A DNA stretch of 64,000 nucleotides from Bacteroidota bacterium (GCA_016715425.1 JADKAC010000008.1:169001-233000), one strand, 5' to 3'. Shown: positions 1 through 8,912, numbered from the stretch's first letter. The notes: generated by a model not told the origin, from the letters alone. Made by a program: numbers and translations.

Positions 1-1
1 A

Positions 2-187
2 TTAAAGGAAAATCGTTTTGGTTTTGAACCGGAGCTTACACAGAAGCTTGCAAAAATTAAAAACATCCGCATTTATGAAGTGGGGATTTCTTATTACGGA
101 CGTACCTATGCAGAAGGAAAAAAAATAAACTGGAAAGATGGTGTGCGGGCACTTTACTGTATTGTGCGTTATGGATTATTTAAATAA
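2..187 (+). CDS. Glycosyltransferase family 2, C-terminal fragment
   Basis: The reading frame is open from the window edge and ends in TAA; only about 61 C-terminal residues are visible. The tail, with the motif EVGISYYGRTYAEGKKINW followed by DGVRAL, is typical of the C-terminus of dolichyl-phosphate-mannose-synthase-like GT2 enzymes, which transfer sugars to polyprenyl phosphate at the inner membrane face. The next GT2 gene starts 5 bases downstream, so both are probably in one operon. Family identity comes from this tail only; catalytic motifs lie outside the window. Confidence 0.6.
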   Translation, partial: LKENRFGFEPELTQKLAKIKNIRIYEVGISYYGRTYAEGKKINWKDGVRALYCIVRYGLFK

Positions 188-192
188 TCAAT

Positions 193-909
193 TTGGTATA
201 TTCCACTTTAGATATTGTATTACCCTGTTATAATCCACCAATTGGTTGGGAAAAAAAAGTAATTGAAACCTTTAAATTTTTCTGCAAAGCTTTACCCGAA
301 GTGCAAACCGGTTTAATTATTATTAATGATGGTTCTTCTACTGATTTAACGGATGCAATTGCAGCTATTAAAAAAGCAGTACCTTTTTTTATTATTGATG
401 CACATGCGCCCAATAAAGGGAAAGGATCTACTCTGCGTTCAGGTGTTGCAAAATCCACTGCAGAAATTTGTATTTATACCGATATAGATTTTCCTTATAC
501 CAATGAAAGTATGTTGAGTATCTGGAATGTATTGGCAATTGAAAAATCGGATATTGCAGTGGGAATAAAAAATGCAGATTACTACACGCATGTGCCGCCT
601 GTTAGAAAATATATTTCAAAATTGTTGCAAAAAATGATTCGTGTTTTCTTAGGCTTAACTGTGAGAGATACACAATGCGGATTAAAAGGATTTAATGAAA
701 AAGGCAAAGCAATTTTTCTGCAAACTACAATTAATCGTTATCTGTTTGATTTGGAATTTATTTATCTCGCCGGCAAAAACAAACAAGTACAATTATCTGA
801 AATTGAAATTCAATTGCGACCTGATATACATTTCCGAGCTATGAACCTGCGTATATTGTTTACCGAAAGCATTAATTTTTTAAAGATAGTTTTACGCAGA
901 ATTTTTTAA
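193..909 (+). CDS. Glycosyltransferase family 2 (polyprenyl-phosphate glycosyltransferase-like)
   Basis: A 238-residue GT-A fold glycosyltransferase. It opens with the GT2 signature LDIVLPCYNP, has NDGSSTD near residue 50, NKGKGSTLRSG near residue 75 and the metal-binding YTDIDFPY near residue 97; a DTQCGLKGF motif follows near residue 158. This order matches the ALG5/DPM1-like enzymes that charge polyprenyl phosphate with a hexose. The start is TTG, the only start near the N-terminal signature and 5 bases after the previous stop. The next gene starts 2 bases after its stop, so the three genes look co-transcribed. The sugar donor cannot be told from sequence. Confidence 0.85.
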   Translation: MVYSTLDIVLPCYNPPIGWEKKVIETFKFFCKALPEVQTGLIIINDGSSTDLTDAIAAIKKAVPFFIIDAHAPNKGKGSTLRSGVAKSTAEICIYTDIDFPYTNESMLSIWNVLAIEKSDIAVGIKNADYYTHVPPVRKYISKLLQKMIRVFLGLTVRDTQCGLKGFNEKGKAIFLQTTINRYLFDLEFIYLAGKNKQVQLSEIEIQLRPDIHFRAMNLRILFTESINFLKIVLRRIF

Positions 910-910
910 A

Positions 911-3187
911 ATGCAATTGTTGCGCAAACCATTATTCTTTGTTGTTCTGATATTGCTCTGTTGTATTGCACTTGCTTTCAGCAATTATTTTTTTCATCCC
1001 AATGCATTTTTATTAACTCATAACGGCGATGGATTTAAAAACTATTTTACACTTGCCTGGAATGTGGCTTATGATACGGGAACGCATTTCAGTGGCATGT
1101 TATATCCTTATGGTGATAATCTTATTTATGCCGATGTGCAACCCATATTAAGTTGGTCCATAAAAATACTTTCCTTTTTTTTTCCTGGAATAATTAATCA
1201 TACAGTTGGAATAATGCATCTATGCATTTTTATTTCCATTATTCTGTGTGGTGTTTTTCTGTATTTAATTATCAATACTTATATCGCTAATAAATGGGTG
1301 AGTGCTATTGCTGCAATTGGTATTACTTTATTGAGTCCGCAAATGGAAAGATTAACCGGACATTTTGCATTAAGCTATGTTTGTGTTATTCCCATCATTT
1401 GGTATTTGCATTTAAGATTAATGGAATCAGAAAAAAAATTGCAGTTTGCGCTGTGGTTAATTTTCGCAATTACATTCTTTTGTTTTGTGCATTTGTATTT
1501 TCTGCTTACTGCCTTATTATTTATTTTTTCTTTCATCATCATTCAATGCATTCGTAGAAAAATAGAATGGAAATTATTGTTATGGCAAATGATAGTTATG
1601 GCAGTTCCATGTATCATCGTTATGGTATTTATGCAACTAAGCGATACCGTAATTGACAGGCCAGATGTGCCTTATGGATTTACAAATTATCGCACAACAA
1701 TAGGTTCATTATTAGCACCCGATCACGGAAGAGTATTTGCGTTTTGGATTAATAATATCGGGTTACCAAAAGCGGATTTTGAAGGCTATGCATATATCGG
1801 ATTATTCGCTGTGGTTGCAATATGTATTACACTTATTATTCTGGTTTCAAAAATTCCTAACGCAATAAAAAATGTAACGTTTTCATTACCTGTTTCTTCG
1901 GGTATTTTTAGTTATTTATTTTCAGCAATTTTAGTATTGTGTTTTGCATTAGGCTTACCTTTTATCTGGGGGTTTGATGAATGGATTGAAAAAATTCCAA
2001 TCATTCGGCAATTTCGTTCACCGGGAAGATTTGCATGGATATTTTATTATGTAATTAATGTGTATGCAATTTATGTTTTCTATAATTTGTATTTGCACTT
2101 AAAAAGGAAACATTTCCGCATTGCAATAATTGTATTATTTGTAGGGATGTTTACCTTAATATTTGAAAGCAGTTCTTATTTTTTTAATGAAGCAAAAAAT
2201 TATAGCACACACCCTTTAGCAAATCCATTTAATAATACATTGCAACAAGATTCTGATTTAGCTATCGGGAAAATAAATACGGATGAATATCAGGCGATAC
2301 TTTTTATTCCGCTGTTTATGCAAGGCTCAGAAAAATTATATATTGACCACAGCAACGGAGATTTTGCAACTGCAATGAGCATAGCTTATAGAACCGGTTT
2401 GCCATTAATGGATGCAATGATGAGCCGCACATCTTTATCACAAAGTATTGCAATTACCTCTTTGGTAAGCAATCCATTATTAGAAAAACATTTGCCAGAA
2501 CACCTCAATGAAAAACCTATTCTGTTAATTACAAATCATATTCAACTTACTGCTGCAGATAACAATTTAATTGCACAAGCAGATAGTATTGCAGCATGGA
2601 AAAATTTCACCTTTTATAAATTACCTGTAACCGCATTTAAAGATTTAAAAAAGGAAGCAGTATTGCATTTTGATTCACTTCAAAATAGAATGCAAATGGA
2701 TTCATTGCAGAATTACTTTTCAGAATTACCCTTACAAATTTTTTATCGCAATGAATTTGAAAATCTACATGCAGAAAAAATGTATTCGGGAAAAGGTGCA
2801 TTGCAACATACTACCGGTGGATTTTATTTAGATGAAATTGTATTAGATAAACATCCGGCATTCTGGATAGAAATTTCTTTCTGGACACCGGCAGTTAATT
2901 CGGGTAATTTATATCCTGCAATGCATTTAGAGTTTAAAGATGAATATGAGAATACAATTGCCATACATGGAATTAATCCCAAGGAATCCTCAGATATTGA
3001 ACATGGTTGGATACGGGCGGCCAGAGATTTGGAAGTGATGGCGGAATGTAAATCCATACAAATATTTATAGAAGAATACCCTGATATATTAATTGATGCA
3101 GTACTGATAAGGCATACGGCGGCTGATGTGTATTATAAAAATCAGGAAGGTAAACTGATAATGAATAATTATACCATTGGGAAATAA
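911..3187 (+). CDS. Large polytopic membrane protein, possibly GT-C glycosyltransferase-like
   Basis: 758 residues. About ten or more hydrophobic helices fill residues 1-430 and a soluble, probably extracytoplasmic domain fills 430-758. The first external loop carries HNGDGFKNYFTLAWN and YPYGDNLIYADVQP. Acidic residues in the first loop are common in GT-C fold glycosyltransferases that use lipid-linked sugars, and the two GT2 genes just upstream could supply such a donor. That function is inference; I recognise no family signature. It is the last gene before tRNA-Phe and shares the operon spacing (1-base gap) with the upstream GT2. Confidence 0.75.
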   Translation: MQLLRKPLFFVVLILLCCIALAFSNYFFHPNAFLLTHNGDGFKNYFTLAWNVAYDTGTHFSGMLYPYGDNLIYADVQPILSWSIKILSFFFPGIINHTVGIMHLCIFISIILCGVFLYLIINTYIANKWVSAIAAIGITLLSPQMERLTGHFALSYVCVIPIIWYLHLRLMESEKKLQFALWLIFAITFFCFVHLYFLLTALLFIFSFIIIQCIRRKIEWKLLLWQMIVMAVPCIIVMVFMQLSDTVIDRPDVPYGFTNYRTTIGSLLAPDHGRVFAFWINNIGLPKADFEGYAYIGLFAVVAICITLIILVSKIPNAIKNVTFSLPVSSGIFSYLFSAILVLCFALGLPFIWGFDEWIEKIPIIRQFRSPGRFAWIFYYVINVYAIYVFYNLYLHLKRKHFRIAIIVLFVGMFTLIFESSSYFFNEAKNYSTHPLANPFNNTLQQDSDLAIGKINTDEYQAILFIPLFMQGSEKLYIDHSNGDFATAMSIAYRTGLPLMDAMMSRTSLSQSIAITSLVSNPLLEKHLPEHLNEKPILLITNHIQLTAADNNLIAQADSIAAWKNFTFYKLPVTAFKDLKKEAVLHFDSLQNRMQMDSLQNYFSELPLQIFYRNEFENLHAEKMYSGKGALQHTTGGFYLDEIVLDKHPAFWIEISFWTPAVNSGNLYPAMHLEFKDEYENTIAIHGINPKESSDIEHGWIRAARDLEVMAECKSIQIFIEEYPDILIDAVLIRHTAADVYYKNQEGKLIMNNYTIGK

Positions 3188-3208
3188 GGCCTGCGACATT
3201 TATCTTTG
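3177..3208 (+). promoter_or_regulatory. Promoter for tRNA-Phe
   Basis: TATCTTTG at 3201-3208 fits the Bacteroidota -7 box TAnnTTTG. A TTGG at 3177-3180 lies 20 bases upstream as a weak -33 box. Transcription would start about 3214, leaving a leader of about 24 bases before the tRNA. The -33 box overlaps the end of the upstream coding sequence. Confidence 0.6.
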
Positions 3209-3237
3209 CCGTTCTCAATTGAGTTCTGAAAAATATT

Positions 3238-3310
3238 GGTGCGGTAGCTCAGTCGGTAGAGCAAAGGACTGAAAATCCTTGTGTCGGCGGTTCGATCCCG
3301 CCCCACACCA
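3238..3310 (+). tRNA. tRNA-Phe (GAA)
   Basis: A full cloverleaf of 73 bases: 7-bp acceptor GGTGCGG/CCACACC with one C-A mismatch at pair 5, D arm GCTC/GAGC, anticodon stem AAGGA/TCCTT with loop CTGAAAA (anticodon GAA, Phe), variable loop GTGTC, T arm GGCGG-TTCGATC-CCGCC, discriminator A. CCA is not encoded. It marks the left edge of the RHS island, and tRNA 3' ends are common integration sites, although no second copy of its 3' end is seen in this window. Confidence 0.95.
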
Positions 3311-3315
3311 CAAGC

Positions 3316-3353
3316 AAAAAAGCCTTTCAAGTGAAAATTTGAAAGGCTTTTTT
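3316..3353 (+). terminator. Rho-independent terminator of tRNA-Phe
   Basis: An inverted repeat AAAGCCTTTCAA / TTTGAAAGGCTTT with a short loop is followed by a run of T, 6 bases after the tRNA. The A-rich left and T-rich right arms make it suitable for both strands. Confidence 0.85.
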
Positions 3354-3548
3354 AATTACTATACAAATCGGTTTACTTAAACCTAATAATGAATGAGTTT
3401 AAAAAATGTGATATGCCGATACTATGAGTTGATGTATATTAAATTTTTTAAACCGGGCATACATTTCTTACATCAGACATTTGTATTCAATTATTTATTT
3501 TTAGTGGAGCATTAGATAATTTCAACCACCGAGATAACTGCTTTAATT

Positions 3549-5054
3549 ATGAGGAAAAGAACAAATGGCACCTATAGCGATGATATATCAGGCGGACAAT
3601 CCACCGGGAATTATACTTATGATCTTATTGGAAATCTGATTTCTGATAATGCAGAAGGAATAAATAATATTACCTGGAATGTGTATGGAAAAATTAGCAG
3701 TATTGATAAAGCAAGTGGTCCTGATCTTACATTTGCTTATGACCCGATGGGAAATCGAATAATGAAATTGGTAGATGATGGTAGTACATTAATATACACC
3801 TATTATGTGAGGGATGCACAGGGTAATGTGCTTTCCACTTATTCAAGAATAGATGATGCAACCGATGATATTATAACTTTAAGTGAGCTACACATTTATG
3901 GTTCCAGTAGATTAGGAATAATGGTTGAGGAATTGGATATGTCAACCACTATAACTTCAGACGGACATTCACAAAGAAATCTTGGGAAAAAGAGATATGA
4001 ATTAAATAATCATTTGGGTAATGTATTAACTGTAATTACAGACAGGAGATTTGGTACAGAGCAAGGTACTACCGGACTAATAAAGTATTATGAAGCTGAT
4101 GTTTTACAAGCTCAGGATTACTATCCCTTTGGGATGTTAACGCCAGGAAGAAATTGGAGCAGCGGAAGTGAGTATAGGTTTGGGTTTGGAGGGGAAGAAT
4201 CAGATGGTGAAATATATGGTGATAATAATAGCTATGCATTTGAATATCGATTACACGACCCAAGATTAGGAAGGTTTTTAAGTGTTGATCCATTAGCCCC
4301 ACAGTTTGCCTATAATTCTCCTTATGCATTTAGTGAAAACAGAGTTATTGATGCAATTGAGCTTGAGGGCTTAGAAAAATACATAATTATTAATGACTAT
4401 TATGAAGGTTCGCTTACTAAAACCACTATTATTCGTGCAGTTAATGAGGATTATATTGAACAAAATTTACAAATTAGAAACATTGTTGCGAAACCTTCAA
4501 TTAATTATTCAATTTACCAAGTTCTAGTAATAGATCGATTTTCACCTGAAGTATTTTCTGAGAGTGGCAAAAATGACCTATCGAATCGAGAAAAAAGTAT
4601 TTTAAATGAAAAAACTTATAGAAGTGGCTCAGGCAAAAATTCAATGTTTACTCTGCCATATGGGAGCAATCAACAATTAATAGGTATTAGGACTAATACC
4701 TATAGACTAACAAATAAGTTAGACTATGATCAAGGACTACTTTTTTTAACAGATGGTTCAGCCAATGAATTTAATTTAGATTTAATTGCGGCAGGGTTAA
4801 ATGAAACAACGATCCCATCAATTAGAGAGGCAAATAAGAATTGGGTAAATGTTGTATCAATTGATATCACTTTTAGTGATAAAGAATTGAAGGAAAATTT
4901 TGAGTCGTCATTAACAAAATATTTATTTGAACAATATCCTGTTACCAAAATAAATACATCAATTTCAAATGATGTAGTTAATAGTCAAAACCTTGAAAAT
5001 GAGAATTATAAGTTTGGAGTAAAAATCAATTTTAACGTAACACCCAAAGAGTAA
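3549..5054 (+). CDS. RHS C-terminal cassette A: RHS core plus unknown C-terminal domain
   Basis: 501 residues without signal peptide or RHS shell. Residues 1-270 are the end of an RHS protein: one or two YD-type repeats (NYTYDLIGNLI, LTFAYDPMGNRI), the linker YYPFGMLTPGRNW at about 193-205, EYRFGFGGEE, and the RHS-associated core ending RLGRFLSVDPLAP. After about residue 275 the sequence changes to an AT-rich domain of about 225 residues with no family I recognise; polymorphic toxins place their toxic tip at this point. A stop in frame lies at 3513-3515, and the bases before the ATG in another frame read like coding sequence, so the gene is probably a 5'-truncated or displaced RHS end. A frameshifted small gene follows 4 bases later. 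Expression is unproven. Confidence 0.75.
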   Translation: MRKRTNGTYSDDISGGQSTGNYTYDLIGNLISDNAEGINNITWNVYGKISSIDKASGPDLTFAYDPMGNRIMKLVDDGSTLIYTYYVRDAQGNVLSTYSRIDDATDDIITLSELHIYGSSRLGIMVEELDMSTTITSDGHSQRNLGKKRYELNNHLGNVLTVITDRRFGTEQGTTGLIKYYEADVLQAQDYYPFGMLTPGRNWSSGSEYRFGFGGEESDGEIYGDNNSYAFEYRLHDPRLGRFLSVDPLAPQFAYNSPYAFSENRVIDAIELEGLEKYIIINDYYEGSLTKTTIIRAVNEDYIEQNLQIRNIVAKPSINYSIYQVLVIDRFSPEVFSESGKNDLSNREKSILNEKTYRSGSGKNSMFTLPYGSNQQLIGIRTNTYRLTNKLDYDQGLLFLTDGSANEFNLDLIAAGLNETTIPSIREANKNWVNVVSIDITFSDKELKENFESSLTKYLFEQYPVTKINTSISNDVVNSQNLENENYKFGVKINFNVTPKE

Positions 5055-5058
5055 TTTT

Positions 5059-5440
5059 ATGATATTTTATTTTGTAATATTTTTCTTATCACAAACTTTA
5101 AATATAATTCAAAAATGAAAGTTGCAAATGCAATATTCTCATTTTTTATGAAGAAACTGGATATATATGGGCCCCTTGCAATTTACCTGATACAATCAAT
5201 ATGATTGGATCTGAAAATGGGTTCAATTTGACATTAATAATTTATGATTGTTATGGCTCAGCTGAAATAAGTGGAGAAAAAATTTCATTGAATGATACAG
5301 TTTCTTTCCAGGGACAATATACCGGCTATAATGAGATTCTAATTGATTCTGGATATTCCTATGATGATATATATTTTGTTGCCGATACATTTCATTTTTA
5401 TCAACCAAAAAAGAATGGTATGTGGATTTACAATTATTAA
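5059..5440 (+). pseudogene. Frameshifted small lipoprotein-like gene after cassette A (candidate immunity gene)
   Basis: Two frames together make one plausible product of about 126 residues. Frame one, from ATG 5059, encodes a hydrophobic leader (MIFYFVIFFLSQTLNIIQK) and stops at 5116-5118. The next frame is open from 5108, continues with KNESCKCNILIFYEE and ends at 5440. The switch falls in the AAAAA run at 5111-5115, where one inserted or deleted base would restore a leader followed by a Cys-containing mature part. Its position directly after the RHS tip matches that of the lipoproteins after cassettes B and C. It could be a dead immunity gene, a homopolymer sequencing error or a programmed frameshift. 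A shorter 79-residue product from ATG 5201 is also possible. Confidence 0.45.
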
Positions 5441-5538
5441 TGAATTTAAAATTTATCGCTAAGTGAAGATCAAGAAAAAAATTATTTTGGCTTTAATCAC
5501 TACCACTAAAATATACTTATCTTAAACATATACCTAAA

Positions 5539-6603
5539 ATGACTCCATCCCATATTTCAACCTCACCGTCCTATCCCTTCGGGATGTTAATCCCAGGACG
5601 GCAATGGAGCGCTGGAAGTGAATACAGGTTTGGGTTTAACGGGAAAGAGAGTGATGCGGAAACCTATGGGGAAGGAAATGCTTATGACTTTGGAGCAAGG
5701 ATTTATGATGCAAGGTTGGGGAGGTGGATGAGTGTAGATCCTCTTCAAAGAAAGTATCCTAACTTAAGTCCGTATTCAGGCTTTGGTAACAATCCCGTCC
5801 TTATTGTAGACGTAGATGGAAGGGAGAATTTCATTTATGTCGTTTTCCTACCTTCAAGTGAAGGGCAGTTAACCACAACTCAGAAAGAACAAATAATATA
5901 TCAAACACAAGTATTCCTAACACAAGCGTTGAACTTAAATGTTCAAGTGGTGGAATATGATCAAACAAAACATGGTGAATTTGATGGGAAGTATTTAGAT
6001 ATGAGTGATGCGGTGGTTGCAATTGGGTCAGCAAATGATGTAAGTAAATTTGCAGAAAGGAATGTTGCAAATAGTGAAAATTCTGACCTTTGGGATGCAA
6101 ACTGGGGTTCATATAATTCACCTGAAATAAGTGAATCTGTTGGACAAGGTCATTCATCCTCTAATCCTAAATTTGGTCAGGTAGTAGGCATATCTTCCGA
6201 TGCTTTAGTAGATAAGAGAAATTCTGTTGGTGAAGAGTCTACAGCAAATCCAGTTGTTACTGCCGGGGTATATTTAATTTCTCACGGATTGGGACATAAT
6301 GTAGGCTATTCAGACGTGATGGATGTAACTATACCTATCAACCCTAATGATTTAAATTCTTTAAATAGTCGAAATGTGGACATACCTAATTCTTATTCTA
6401 TAATGGTAAGTGGTCCCAGACTAATGGGAAATAATTATAGTACGCCGGGATTAATAAACAGATCCATTGAAGGCTATGATTCCGCAGAGGATTGGATGAA
6501 TTCTGGGTATACAAAAGATTTAAGACCGAGATATAGAGAAAAGTTCTCCGGATTTGAACCAACAGACAACTATGATAAGAATAAATCGGTATCACAAGAT
6601 TAA
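5539..6603 (+). CDS. RHS C-terminal cassette B: RHS core plus metzincin-like domain lacking the catalytic Glu
   Basis: 354 residues. Residues 12-95 are RHS linker and core (YPFGMLIPGRQW, EYRFGFNGKESDAETYGEGN, RLGRWMSVDPL). Residues 96-354 form the variable tip. H249-G-L-G-H253-N-V-G256-Y-S-D259 fits the metzincin zinc motif HExxHxxGxxH/D except that Glu250 is Gly (codon GGA, one transition from GAA). A Met-turn-like SIM follows at 287-289. The fold is therefore probably a metzincin protease domain, inactive as sequenced or using another mechanism. ATG 5539 is the only good start, a few residues before the shared core, and no YD shell is present. A lipoprotein gene starts 5 bases after the stop, the usual place for an immunity gene. 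Confidence 0.75.
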   Translation: MTPSHISTSPSYPFGMLIPGRQWSAGSEYRFGFNGKESDAETYGEGNAYDFGARIYDARLGRWMSVDPLQRKYPNLSPYSGFGNNPVLIVDVDGRENFIYVVFLPSSEGQLTTTQKEQIIYQTQVFLTQALNLNVQVVEYDQTKHGEFDGKYLDMSDAVVAIGSANDVSKFAERNVANSENSDLWDANWGSYNSPEISESVGQGHSSSNPKFGQVVGISSDALVDKRNSVGEESTANPVVTAGVYLISHGLGHNVGYSDVMDVTIPINPNDLNSLNSRNVDIPNSYSIMVSGPRLMGNNYSTPGLINRSIEGYDSAEDWMNSGYTKDLRPRYREKFSGFEPTDNYDKNKSVSQD

Positions 6604-6608
6604 ATTAT

Positions 6609-7271
6609 ATGCACTTTTTAAAATATAAAGTATGGGCAATTTTTACTCTAATTTTTGCATGTAATATTTCCTGCCAAGAAAACTTAAAAAATAATGGAAG
6701 AGATAATAAAAAAATAGATTCATTGGGGAAAGAATATTTGGTGTTACAGTTTGAATTGCCAGATAGTTTTAAAGATATTGAGAATGATAAAAAGCCTAAA
6801 TTCTTTCCTCTAAATGAGTCTAATTACACCTCTGAAAGATGTAATTTATTTGATACTACATTAAATATGGGTTTTATATATATTCGATTTAATGATTGGT
6901 TGTATAAGGAATATGTTAAAAAGTTTAGAGATAGTATTTATATTTTACAAGATATTGAAACCGACTATAAATTTAATTATAATTCAATTTATTTTTTTCA
7001 AAATAAGTTTGAATATATAAATGGCTACAAATTTATTTTAACTGAGTATAGAACCCTTTATGGTAAACCAGATACAATGTTTTACCATATGGATCTAATT
7101 TGTTTATTAAATGATACTTACGCCAAGATAAATATTATAGGCGCAGCACCTCAAGATTCTGTATTAAATGAAATTAAAGATTATGCGCATTTAATTAAAA
7201 ACTCCATTCGAGTAATTGAAAAATCCAAACGGGATTCTACTCGGATGTCTGTTTGTGTTGACTTAAATTAG
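6609..7271 (+). CDS. Putative lipoprotein after cassette B (candidate immunity protein)
   Basis: 220 residues. A hydrophobic leader of about 20 residues ends near LIFAC (Cys18) or ISC (Cys22), so lipid attachment is likely, with the mature part outside the cytoplasm. No family is recognised. It is AT-rich, starts 5 bases after the RHS tip of cassette B and is followed 23 bases later by cassette C, so it shares the unit structure tip then lipoprotein. If the tip acts in the periplasm on sister cells, a membrane-anchored periplasmic inhibitor is the expected partner; this role is inferred from position only. Confidence 0.65.
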   Translation: MHFLKYKVWAIFTLIFACNISCQENLKNNGRDNKKIDSLGKEYLVLQFELPDSFKDIENDKKPKFFPLNESNYTSERCNLFDTTLNMGFIYIRFNDWLYKEYVKKFRDSIYILQDIETDYKFNYNSIYFFQNKFEYINGYKFILTEYRTLYGKPDTMFYHMDLICLLNDTYAKINIIGAAPQDSVLNEIKDYAHLIKNSIRVIEKSKRDSTRMSVCVDLN

Positions 7272-7294
7272 CTATCATTCAGCTATTAATTAAA

Positions 7295-8254
7295 TTGAAA
7301 AAATCCCAAATCAAACTTAACATTTATAAAATGTACCTCTCCAATTTTTCACCCTCACATCATCATGGCTTCGGGATGTTAACGCCGGGGAGAAATTGGA
7401 GCGCTGGAAGTGAGTACAGGTTTGGTTTTAACGGCAAAGAGAGTGATGCAGAAACTTATGGAGAAGGAAATATTTATGATTATGGTTTTAGGATATATAA
7501 TTCACGGTTTGGAAAGTTTTTAAGTGTTGATCCATTAACACAATCTTACCCTTGGTATACACCTTATCAGTTTGCCGGGAATAAACCGATAGTAGCGATT
7601 GATTTGGATGGACTAGAAGAATTTTACTATGGTGATTTATTAAAAAGCAAGGAGGGTAGAAATGCTTTATTTATTATGCAAGCTACAGATGTGGGAGTTG
7701 AAATAATGAAGGTCATTTGGAGTACTGAAGGAACAATTAAGCAAAGGGATGTTTATTTTGTTTACCGTGCTATAGAAAGTTCAAATGGTTCAAAAAACAC
7801 ATCACGTCAAGCCTATACAACTCATTTATCTGCGGCTAATATTTCAGAAGATGGTAAGCTTATTCGTAATAAATATGAAAAAATTGATGACTTATTACCA
7901 CTTGATGGGATTGATTTTTCGGCTTCAAAACGAAAAGGAAATGAAATCTCTGTTATTGTTATAAATACTAATAGTAGAGGTTATCAAGAGGCGAAAGATG
8001 GAAATCCTTTAGATTTGAGCCAAACTATATATCATGAAATTAAGGCTCATATTGAACCTAAAATAAATCCTACAGTATCAGAGGATGGAACTCCACATGA
8101 GAAGTCAGAGAAACAAGAACACTATAATTATCATGGTAATTATAGCCATTATAGTCCAAAACCAGAAGATGCAAAAGAAGGAACGCCTCATAAAACATAT
8201 ATTAATCAAGCAAATAAAGCAATTAAAAATGTCGGTGAATATCTTGAAAAATAA
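7295..8254 (+). CDS. RHS C-terminal cassette C: RHS core plus unknown tip with an HExxxH motif
   Basis: 319 residues. Residues 24-108 are the RHS linker and core (GFGMLTPGRNW, EYRFGFNGKESDAETYGEGN, RFGKFLSVDPL, ending IVAIDLDGLEE). Residues 109-319 are the variable tip. It contains IYH247-E248-IKA-H252-IEP. The spacing HExxxH is one residue longer than the zincin HExxH and equals that of DPP III-type (M49) peptidases, so a metal site is possible but unproven. The C-terminal part is rich in His, Lys and Glu. The start is TTG 7295 or ATG 7331 (MYLSNFSPS). The downstream lipoprotein gene overlaps the end by 26 bases in another frame, suggesting translational coupling. Confidence 0.72.
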   Translation: MKKSQIKLNIYKMYLSNFSPSHHHGFGMLTPGRNWSAGSEYRFGFNGKESDAETYGEGNIYDYGFRIYNSRFGKFLSVDPLTQSYPWYTPYQFAGNKPIVAIDLDGLEEFYYGDLLKSKEGRNALFIMQATDVGVEIMKVIWSTEGTIKQRDVYFVYRAIESSNGSKNTSRQAYTTHLSAANISEDGKLIRNKYEKIDDLLPLDGIDFSASKRKGNEISVIVINTNSRGYQEAKDGNPLDLSQTIYHEIKAHIEPKINPTVSEDGTPHEKSEKQEHYNYHGNYSHYSPKPEDAKEGTPHKTYINQANKAIKNVGEYLEK

Positions 8255-8813
8255 ATTATTCTTGAGTTTAATCTTTATGGCAGCTTTATTTTCCTGTGAA
8301 TCTAATACTGAAAGGTCATTTTTTAAGAATATAAAGGAAAAAGTTGTTTTCGATGAAAATAACTGGTATAGTATAGCAAATTATGGAGAAATTTGGAATA
8401 GCAAAATACTTTATGAATTTAATGTAAAAATTTTATCTTATGAAACAGTTAAAACAGTACAGTGTTATTGGAAAGATGATGCTTTGTATATAGGAACAAA
8501 GGAGAATTTTCAAAAATATTTTGATTTTGGTAAAAAACATGAATTAGTAGAAACAAATAATTATAATATAATTAATATTCATTCTTTTAATAGCATAAAT
8601 TATTTTTTGATGATTAATAGATTTAGAATAGATGGAGTTGAATCCAATGAGTATCAATTAATGGTAATTAGTAAAGATAGTGGTTTTCTTGGAGGTGTTT
8701 ATTTTGATGATTTTGCAGAAAAAATAGATGTGGAATCTAAGGTTGGTAAAATTCCTTTAAGTGATTCTTTAATACTTAACGAGAAGATAATACAAATCCT
8801 ATCAGCATTATAA
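8229..8813 (+). CDS. Putative lipoprotein after cassette C (candidate immunity protein)
   Basis: 194 residues from ATG 8229 (MSVNILKNKLF), chosen because a lipoprotein leader follows at once, ending in the lipobox ALFSC near residue 24. The open frame runs upstream to 8085 but that part only overlaps the RHS tip. TTG 8244 is a possible alternative. The mature part matches no family I know. It overlaps the cassette C frame by 26 bases, which argues for coupled expression of tip and lipoprotein, as toxin-immunity pairs often show. Base composition is AT-rich like the tips and unlike the RHS core. Confidence 0.65.
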   Translation: MSVNILKNKLFLSLIFMAALFSCESNTERSFFKNIKEKVVFDENNWYSIANYGEIWNSKILYEFNVKILSYETVKTVQCYWKDDALYIGTKENFQKYFDFGKKHELVETNNYNIINIHSFNSINYFLMINRFRIDGVESNEYQLMVISKDSGFLGGVYFDDFAEKIDVESKVGKIPLSDSLILNEKIIQILSAL

Positions 8814-8912
8814 TCAGTAGAATTTTTTATTTATTTTATTCTAACAAGATTCAAAACAAAAAAATTAAATAAGAATATCCCCGCAAATATTGTATTTCAT
8901 TATTTTTATTAA

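Noticed and set aside
8033..8060. Canonical zincin HExxH in cassette C
   Set aside because: Codon reading gives HEIKAH, that is HExxxH, one residue too long for HExxH; kept only as a possible metal site.
8085..8228. Upstream extension of the lipoprotein after cassette C
   Set aside because: It only overlaps the RHS tip in another frame; the lipoprotein leader begins at ATG 8229.
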